Below are positions 58,207 to 64,000 of a stretch of DNA of 64,000 nucleotides, piece by piece. The DNA comes from Noviherbaspirillum sp. L7-7A (GTDB lineage Bacteria > Pseudomonadota > Gammaproteobacteria > Burkholderiales > Burkholderiaceae_D), in the NCBI RefSeq assembly GCF_019052805.1, contig NZ_JAHQRJ010000001.1, positions 3,844,001 to 3,908,000 of the forward strand, written 5' to 3'. The notes beneath the pieces are model-generated. The model searched no databases. It saw nothing but the letters and a program-made list of their open reading frames with translations, and was not told the origin of the DNA. Position 1 is the stretch's first letter. Every line of letters starts with the position of its first letter. Both the position numbers and the translations under genes were made by a program.

Positions 58207-60471
58207 TCAGATGGCGATGCGGGTCGCGCCCAGCAGTACCGCGCTGTGCGCGGCGACCACGATACGATTGTTGACCACGGCCCGCGCGACTGGTTCGTCG
58301 CGGCTTGCCAGCCGCGCCAGCGCCTCGGTGGCGGCGCCGCCGCCCTCGCTCTGGGTCTCGGTCGCGGCCGCCATCGCCAGCGCGATTGCCACCTCGGCCT
58401 GGGCTTCTGCGCTGGCCACCACCTCGGCCGCATAGTCGCCCACCTCGATCGGCTCGGCGGCGTCGGCCAGCAGTTCCCACTCCAGCACCGGCTCGGGCAG
58501 GATGAATTCCCGGTCCTCCGAATAGGCGTTCATCAGGAGCAGCGTGGCCGACACCGGCCCGCCGGGCTCGGCCCGGCCGACGCGGCGCAATGTCAGCATG
58601 CGGCCCTCGGCGAACTGCCACATGTCCGGCGTCATCGGGTTGCCGGACTCGTCGAACCAGCTGGCGTCCATCAGGCCCGGCAGCACCTCGGTGCCGCCGG
58701 TATAGAACTGGGTCTGGCGCAGCGTCGGATGGGCGGCGCGGGCGGCCAGGCAGCGCCGGGTAAAGCTCACCATGGCCTGGCCGGCATCGCTTTCCAGCGC
58801 GCTCCAGTCGAACCAGCTCAGTTCATCGTCGTGGCAGTAGGCATTGTTGTTGCCATGCTGGGTGCGGCCGAATTCATCGCCGCCCAGCAGCATGGGCGTG
58901 CCGTTGGCGAAGAACAGCGTCATCAGCATGGCGCGCTTGACCTTCTCGCGGGTGATGATGATGCCGGGGTCGTCGGTCGGGCCTTCGGCGCCCCAGTTGA
59001 AGCTCTGGTTGTCGTTGGCGCCGTCGCGGTTGTCCTCGGCATTGGCCTCGTTGTGCTTCTCGTTGTAGCTGACCAGGTCGTTCATCGTGAAGCCGTCATG
59101 GGCGGTGATGAAGTTGACCGAAGCCCAGGGGCGGCGCCGGCGCTGGCCGAACAGGTCGGCCGAACCCAGCAGGCGCGCCGCCAGTGCCGGACGCACGCCG
59201 GTGTCGCCTTTCCAGAAGCGGCGCACATCGTCGCGGTAGGCGCCGTTCCATTCGGCCCAGCCGGGCGGATGCTGGCCGACCTGGTAGCCGCCGGGTCCGA
59301 TGTCCCAGGGCTCGGCGATCATCTTCACCCGCGACAGCACCGGGTCCTGGCGCACCGCGTCGAAGAAGCCGCTGCCCGGATCGAAGCCATGCGCCTCGCG
59401 GCCCAGCGTGACCGAGAGGTCGAAGCGGAAGCCGTCCACATGCACCTTCTCGACCCAGTAGCGCAGCGAGTCCATCACCATCTGCAGCACCCGCGGATGC
59501 GACAGGTTGACGGTGTTGCCGCAGCCGGTGTCGTTGATGCAGTGGCGCGGGTTGTCCGGCAGCAGCCGGTAGTAGCTGGCATTGTCGAGGCCGCGGAAGG
59601 ACAGCGTCGGCCCCAGTTCGCTTTCCTCGCAGGTGTGGTTGTAGACCACGTCCATGATGACTTCGATGCCGGCCTTGTGCAGCTGGCGGATCGCCAGGCG
59701 CATCTCGTTCAGGGAGCCGTCCGACAGGTAGCGCGGCTCGGGAGCGAAGAAGCTCATGGTGTTGTAGCCCCAGTAGTTGCGCAGCTTCTTTTCCAGGAGG
59801 CGCCGGTCCTGCAGGAAGGCATGCACCGGCAGCAGCTCGATGGAGGTGATGCCGAGCTTGAGCAGATGGTCGATCACGTACGGGTCGGCCAGCGCGGCGA
59901 AGGTGCCGCGCGCTTCCTGCTCGATATGCTCGCAGCGCATGGTCATGCCGCGCAGATGGGCTTCGTAGAACACCGTGCGGTCCCATGGCACCTCGGGCGA
60001 ACGGTCGTTGCCCCAGTTGTAGTAGTCGTCCACCACCACCGACTTGGGCATGAAGGCGGCGCTGTCGCGGCGGTCGAAGGACAGGTCGGCGCGCGAGGAT
60101 TCGAGCCGGTAGCCATACAGCGCATCGCTCCAGCGCAGCGCGCCGGCGACCTGCCTGGCATACGGGTCCAGCAGCAGCTTGTTATGGTTGAAGCGATGGC
60201 CCTGTTCGGGCTGGTAGGGGCCGTAGGCGCGGTAGCCGTAGAGCTGGCCGGGCTGCACCCGCGGCAGGTAGCCGTGCCAGACTTCATCGGTGCATTCGGG
60301 CAGCACATGGCGCGCGATCTCGCGCCGGCCGGTGGGGTCGAACAGGCACAGCTCGATCTTTTCCGCATGCGCGGAAAACACGGCGAAGTTGGTGCCAGAG
60401 CCGTCAGGCGTCGCGCCCAGCGGATAGGGCGATCCCGCGCTCATGCGGGCAGGGGTTCTGGCAAGCGCCAT
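58207..60471 (-). CDS. glgX: Glycogen debranching enzyme
   Basis: GH13 isoamylase-type enzyme that removes short branches from glycogen. The 754 residues begin with a carbohydrate-binding N-domain (GSPYPLGATPDGSGTNFAVF). Catalytic motifs are MDVVYNHTCEESELG, VDGFRFDLSVTLGRE (nucleophile Asp) and MIAEPWDIGPGGYQVG (acid Glu); FITAHDGFTMNDLVSYNEKH completes the set. Near the C-terminus an Ala-rich, roughly 50-residue insert (about residues 675-725) interrupts the final beta domain. It is 2 bp from the glgB stop on the same strand. Confidence 0.95.
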   Translation of the reverse strand: MALARTPARMSAGSPYPLGATPDGSGTNFAVFSAHAEKIELCLFDPTGRREIARHVLPECTDEVWHGYLPRVQPGQLYGYRAYGPYQPEQGHRFNHNKLLLDPYARQVAGALRWSDALYGYRLESSRADLSFDRRDSAAFMPKSVVVDDYYNWGNDRSPEVPWDRTVFYEAHLRGMTMRCEHIEQEARGTFAALADPYVIDHLLKLGITSIELLPVHAFLQDRRLLEKKLRNYWGYNTMSFFAPEPRYLSDGSLNEMRLAIRQLHKAGIEVIMDVVYNHTCEESELGPTLSFRGLDNASYYRLLPDNPRHCINDTGCGNTVNLSHPRVLQMVMDSLRYWVEKVHVDGFRFDLSVTLGREAHGFDPGSGFFDAVRQDPVLSRVKMIAEPWDIGPGGYQVGQHPPGWAEWNGAYRDDVRRFWKGDTGVRPALAARLLGSADLFGQRRRRPWASVNFITAHDGFTMNDLVSYNEKHNEANAEDNRDGANDNQSFNWGAEGPTDDPGIIITREKVKRAMLMTLFFANGTPMLLGGDEFGRTQHGNNNAYCHDDELSWFDWSALESDAGQAMVSFTRRCLAARAAHPTLRQTQFYTGGTEVLPGLMDASWFDESGNPMTPDMWQFAEGRMLTLRRVGRAEPGGPVSATLLLMNAYSEDREFILPEPVLEWELLADAAEPIEVGDYAAEVVASAEAQAEVAIALAMAAATETQSEGGGAATEALARLASRDEPVARAVVNNRIVVAAHSAVLLGATRIAI

Positions 60472-60473
60472 GG

Positions 60474-62750
60474 TCAGGTACTCCTCTTCAATATCATTGC
60501 GGATAGGGGCGGCAGCGTCAGTTCCAGCGACTGGTCATGGCCATGGCTGCCATGCGCTTGCGCCGTCATGAATTCCGGGTTGCCGGCATTGCTGCCGCCA
60601 TAGACGGCGGCGTCGGTATTCAGGATGGTTTGCCAGACCGAGGGGCCCTGGCCCTCGATGCCCGGCACGCCGACCCGGTAATGGTGGCGCACCACGGGCG
60701 TGAGATTGATGACCACCAGCAGCGGCTCGTCGCCGACATCGGCATCGCCCTGGCGCAGGTAGGCATGCACGCTGTTGACCGCATCGTCGCGCACCACCCA
60801 GGCAAAGCCGCGCGGGTCGGCGTCGGCGGTGTGCATGGATGGCTCGGTGGCATATACCCGGTTCAGGTCGCGCACCAGGGTATGGATGCCGAGGTGGCGC
60901 TCGTCGTCCAGCAGGTGCCACGGCAGGGAGCCGTCATGGTTCCATTCCTCCCACTGGCCCAGCTCGCTGCCCATGAACAGCAGCTTCTTGCCGGGATGGG
61001 TCCACATGAAGCCGAGATAGGCGCGCAGCGTGGCGCGCTTCTGCCATTCGTCGCCCGGCATCTTGCCCAGCAGCGAGTGCTTGCCATAGACTACCTCGTC
61101 ATGCGACACCGGCAGCACATAGCGCTCGCTCCAGGCGTAGCTGATGCTGTGCAGCAGTTCGCCATGGTGGTACTGGCGGTACAGCGGATCGCGCTCGATG
61201 TACTGCAGGGTGTCGTGCATCCAGCCCATGTTCCACTTGTAGGTGAAGCCCAGGCCGCCCTGGTCCACCGGCGCGGTCACGCCGGGCCAGGAAGTGGATT
61301 CCTCGGCGATCATCAGGGCGCCGGGGCAGCGCTGCTGCACCACGGTGTTGAGTTCCTTGAGGAAGGCGACCGCCTCCAGGTTCTCGCGGCCGCCGTGGAC
61401 GTTCGGTATCCATTCGCCGGCCTTCCTGCTGTAGTCGCGGTACAGCATGGAAGCCACCGCGTCGACCCGCAGGCCGTCGATGTGGTATTCCTCCAGCCAT
61501 TCCAGCGCGCCCGAGATCAGGAAGTCGCGCACTTCATTGCGGCCGAAGTTGTAGATCAGAGTGTTCCAGTCGTGGTGGAAGCCTTCGCGCGGGTCTTCAT
61601 GCTCGTACTGCGCGGTGCCATCGAAGCGGGCGATGCCGTGCGCGTCGGACGGGAAGTGGGCCGGCACCCAGTCCAGCAGCACGCCCAGGCCGGCCGCGTG
61701 GCAGCGGTCGACGAAGCGGGCGAAGGCTTCCGGCGGGCCGTAGCGCGCGGTCGGCGCATATTGCGCCAGCGGCTGGTAGCCCCAGGAGCCGCCGAACGGA
61801 TGCTCCATTACGGGCAGCATCTGCACATGGGTGAAGCCGAGGTCGGTGAGATAGGGGATCAGGCGGTCGCCCAGCTCGTCCCAGGTCAGGCTGCGGTTGG
61901 ACTCATTCGCATCGCGCTGCCAGGAGCCGGCATGCATTTCATAGATGGAGATCGGCGTGTTGGGCGTGTCGCGGCTGGGACGGGATGCCATCCAGGCCTC
62001 GTCATTCCACGCATGCACCTGCAGCGGCGCGACGATGGACGCGGTGGACGGCGGCACCTCGGTGGCGCGGGCGACCGGGTCGGCCTTCTGCGGCAGCAGC
62101 TGGCCGGAGGCCGACAGCAGTTCGTACTTGTAGCGTTCGCCAACGCCGATGCGCGGGATGAACAGCTCCCAGACGCCGGCTTCATGGCGCAGCCGCATCG
62201 GATGGCGGCGGCCGTCCCACAGGTTGAAGTCGCCCACCACCGATACCCGCTGCGCGCTCGGCGCCCAGACCGCGAAGCGGGTGCCGGCCACGCCATTGAC
62301 GGTCATCGGCTGCGCGCCCAGGCAGCGGCCGAGGCGGTAATGCACGCCGCTGGAAAGCAGGCCGAGTTCGTGATCGGACAGCAGCAGGCCGAAAGAATAC
62401 GGGTCTTCGGTCTCGAACACGGTTTCATTGCCGCTGGCATCCGGCCACCAGATGCGCAGCCGGTAGGCCTGCCCCAGCCGCATGCGGGCCGGCGTGCCGA
62501 CGAACATGCCGCGGCCATCGACCTGGGTGAACTCGGCCAGCAGGCCGCCGCGCAGGCCGATTGCCTGCACCCGCAGCGCGCCCGGCTGCCAGGCGCGGAT
62601 CTGCAGCCTGCGCCCGACCTGGTGCGGCCCGAGCAGCGCGAACGGGTCCTGCAGCCGGCCTTCGGCGAGTGCATCGATCAGATGGGTGGGGATGCGGCTT
62701 TCGGCGGGCGGGACTGCGGCCCGCCTTTCCTGTTCAATTTCTTGTTGCAT
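60474..62750 (-). CDS. glgB: 1,4-alpha-glucan branching enzyme
   Basis: GH13 enzyme that adds alpha-1,6 branches to glycogen. 758 residues from the ATG at 62750, which has GAGGAA upstream; 62822 would add 24 non-family residues. It has an N-terminal CBM48-like pair ([20 protein letters not shown]), then catalytic motifs [34 protein letters not shown] (nucleophile Asp) and [14 protein letters not shown] (acid Glu), with [20 protein letters not shown] near the active site. It follows glgA. Confidence 0.96.
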   Translation of the reverse strand: MQQEIEQERRAAVPPAESRIPTHLIDALAEGRLQDPFALLGPHQVGRRLQIRAWQPGALRVQAIGLRGGLLAEFTQVDGRGMFVGTPARMRLGQAYRLRIWWPDASGNETVFETEDPYSFGLLLSDHELGLLSSGVHYRLGRCLGAQPMTVNGVAGTRFAVWAPSAQRVSVVGDFNLWDGRRHPMRLRHEAGVWELFIPRIGVGERYKYELLSASGQLLPQKADPVARATEVPPSTASIVAPLQVHAWNDEAWMASRPSRDTPNTPISIYEMHAGSWQRDANESNRSLTWDELGDRLIPYLTDLGFTHVQMLPVMEHPFGGSWGYQPLAQYAPTARYGPPEAFARFVDRCHAAGLGVLLDWVPAHFPSDAHGIARFDGTAQYEHEDPREGFHHDWNTLIYNFGRNEVRDFLISGALEWLEEYHIDGLRVDAVASMLYRDYSRKAGEWIPNVHGGRENLEAVAFLKELNTVVQQRCPGALMIAEESTSWPGVTAPVDQGGLGFTYKWNMGWMHDTLQYIERDPLYRQYHHGELLHSISYAWSERYVLPVSHDEVVYGKHSLLGKMPGDEWQKRATLRAYLGFMWTHPGKKLLFMGSELGQWEEWNHDGSLPWHLLDDERHLGIHTLVRDLNRVYATEPSMHTADADPRGFAWVVRDDAVNSVHAYLRQGDADVGDEPLLVVINLTPVVRHHYRVGVPGIEGQGPSVWQTILNTDAAVYGGSNAGNPEFMTAQAHGSHGHDQSLELTLPPLSAMILKRST

Positions 62751-62833
62751 GGATTCCTCGACATGATCTGGTTGCTGCGTCGCAAAAACCGGGCCACCGG
62801 AAAGAGGGTGCGATGGCGCCATGCGCTTTCCCT

Positions 62834-64000
62834 TCAGGCCCGCTTGTAGAGCGTCGCCGCTTCGTCGGCGGCCGCACTGCGCGGCAGCAAGGTGTTTTCA
62901 AACAGGGCGCGGGCATGGCCGGGCGCGATGTCGGCATACATGCGGATGTACTTGCGCACCGGACCGTACCAGGAAAAATCGGCCTGCATCGCATTGCGCT
63001 GCAGGCGTTGCCAGCAGCTGCCTTGGCCATACAGGGCCAGCGCGCGCTCCATTGCCCGCACCATGTCGTCGGCGCCGTCGCCGTCGAACAGCACGCCGTT
63101 GGCCAGTTCATGCGGCGCATCCGGCTCGCCGGCGTCGGACACGGTGTCGCACAGGCCGCCGACCCTGGACGCCACCGGGATGGTGCCGTACAGCATGGCG
63201 TAGATGGGTGTGAGGCCAAACGGCTCGAAGCGGGTGCCATGCAGCAGCATGTCGGCGCCGGCATGCAGCGCATGGGCCATTTTCTCGTCATAGCCGATCT
63301 GTACCGCCACCCGGCCCGGCCATTCGGCCGCCAGCTGGCGGAAGCGCGCTTCATAGCCATGGTCGCCGCGCCCCTGCACCACCACCTGCAGCCGGCCGTG
63401 GTCGGCCAGCAGGCGCGGCAGGGCATCGAGCGCCACGTCGGCCATCTTCTGATGGGTGATGCGGCTGCCCAGCGCCACCAGCGGCGCGAATGGCTCCACC
63501 GGCAGGCCGCACAAACGCTGCAGCTCGCGCTTGCAGGCGGCCTTGCCGGCCAGGTCGTCGGCGCTGAAGGCGCGTGCCGTGAGCGGGTCGTGGGACGGAT
63601 TCCAGGCGATGGGGTCGACGCCGTTGGGGATGGCCAGCAGCGCGTCGCGCCGCGCATTGAGCAGGCCGTCCAGGCCGTGGCCGAAGCGCGGCGTCAGGAT
63701 TTCCTGCGCATAGGTGTCGCTGACAGCCGTGATGCGGTCGGCGCACAGGATGCCGGCCTTCATGAAACTCAGCTTGCCCCAGAACTCCACGCCGTCGGCA
63801 TGCAGCATGTCGCCCGGCACGCCCAGCGCGCCGGCAAGCGCCATGTCGACATTGCCCTGGAAGGCGAGGTTGTGGATGGTCAGCGCGGAACCGACGTTAT
63901 CAATGCCCTGCGCCCTGAGCAGCAGCGGAATCAGGCCGGCATGCCAGTCATTGGCATGCACCACATGCGGCGTCGGGAACATGGTCTTTCCGGCGCAGAT
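62834..64000 (-). CDS. glgA: Glycogen synthase, C-terminal part (partial at window edge)
   Basis: GT5 glycosyltransferase that extends glycogen from ADP-glucose. The frame is open to the end of the window, so the N-terminus is missing; about 388 residues remain. [18 protein letters not shown] and [12 protein letters not shown] belong to the N-terminal Rossmann half. The C-terminal half shows [19 protein letters not shown] and [11 protein letters not shown], the nucleotide-sugar site; Phe replaces the Cys common in EPCGLT. It is the first visible gene of the glg-tre series on this strand. Confidence 0.93.
   Translation of the reverse strand: MCAGKTMFPTPHVVHANDWHAGLIPLLLRAQGIDNVGSALTIHNLAFQGNVDMALAGALGVPGDMLHADGVEFWGKLSFMKAGILCADRITAVSDTYAQEILTPRFGHGLDGLLNARRDALLAIPNGVDPIAWNPSHDPLTARAFSADDLAGKAACKRELQRLCGLPVEPFAPLVALGSRITHQKMADVALDALPRLLADHGRLQVVVQGRGDHGYEARFRQLAAEWPGRVAVQIGYDEKMAHALHAGADMLLHGTRFEPFGLTPIYAMLYGTIPVASRVGGLCDTVSDAGEPDAPHELANGVLFDGDGADDMVRAMERALALYGQGSCWQRLQRNAMQADFSWYGPVRKYIRMYADIAPGHARALFENTLLPRSAAADEAATLYKRA

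Overview
The window reads as chromosomal DNA of a high-GC betaproteobacterium, most likely in the Burkholderiales near the Oxalobacteraceae (Herbaspirillum/Noviherbaspirillum/Massilia type). This rests on gene content and order: gltD, then mlaFEDACB, then an ABC exporter, ibaG and murA, then a near-complete his cluster followed by hinT and tatABC, plus petABC-sspAB and hemA-prfA-prmC. Genus cannot be fixed from the sequence alone. Coding density is high, and most long opposite-strand frames are GC-driven shadows.

Layout. 1-0.9 kb: 3' end of gltD and a terminator. 1.2-5.2 kb: phospholipid retrograde transport genes mlaF-E-D-A-C-B. 5.4-16.5 kb: ABC-2 exporter pair, ibaG, murA, then hisG-D-(DNA methyltransferase)-C-B-H-A-F-I-E and hinT. 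16.6-18.1 kb: tatABC. 18.1-22.3 kb: DUF2461 protein, membrane-anchored HtrA protease, NIF3 protein, LuxR-type response regulator, mscL. 22.5-26.8 kb: bc1 complex genes petABC, sspA, sspB, tRNA-Thr(UGU). 26.8-32.8 kb: a looser, accessory-looking stretch with a lipoprotein 3-hydroxybutyrate-oligomer hydrolase, an acyltransferase and a beta-helix protein. 33-39.6 kb (minus): hemA, prfA, dsbB, prmC, tex, grxD. 39.7-48.6 kb: regulation and sensing: an OmpR-type regulator lacking its phosphoacceptor Asp, an AT-rich gap with a palindrome, a small regulator-like protein, a Kef-type antiporter, a small secreted protein, a REC-kinase-REC-REC hybrid, and a bacteriophytochrome kinase with its response regulator. 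49.0-52.9 kb: a nest of three insertion sequences. 53.3-64 kb (minus): glycogen/trehalose cluster glgA(partial)-glgB-glgX-malQ-treY.

How it fits together. HisGDCBHAFIE covers nearly all of histidine biosynthesis, but HisG is the short form and its partner HisZ is not here. TatABC can export folded proteins, plausibly including the Rieske protein PetA, whose N-terminus carries an Arg pair. PrmC methylates the GGQ motif of PrfA, encoded close by. GlgA, GlgB, GlgX, MalQ and TreY build and rework alpha-glucan; TreZ, which normally completes trehalose release after TreY, is not in the window.

The most unusual structure is the IS nest. Two 1433-bp IS701-like copies lie tail to tail, bounded by CTAG, and an IS630-like element sits in the TA of the CTAG they share. 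No wholly new multi-gene system is evident. The strongest leads are this nest (the transposase stop codons are supplied by flanking DNA), the Asp-less response regulator, the methyltransferase inside the his cluster, and the phytochrome/hybrid-kinase locus.
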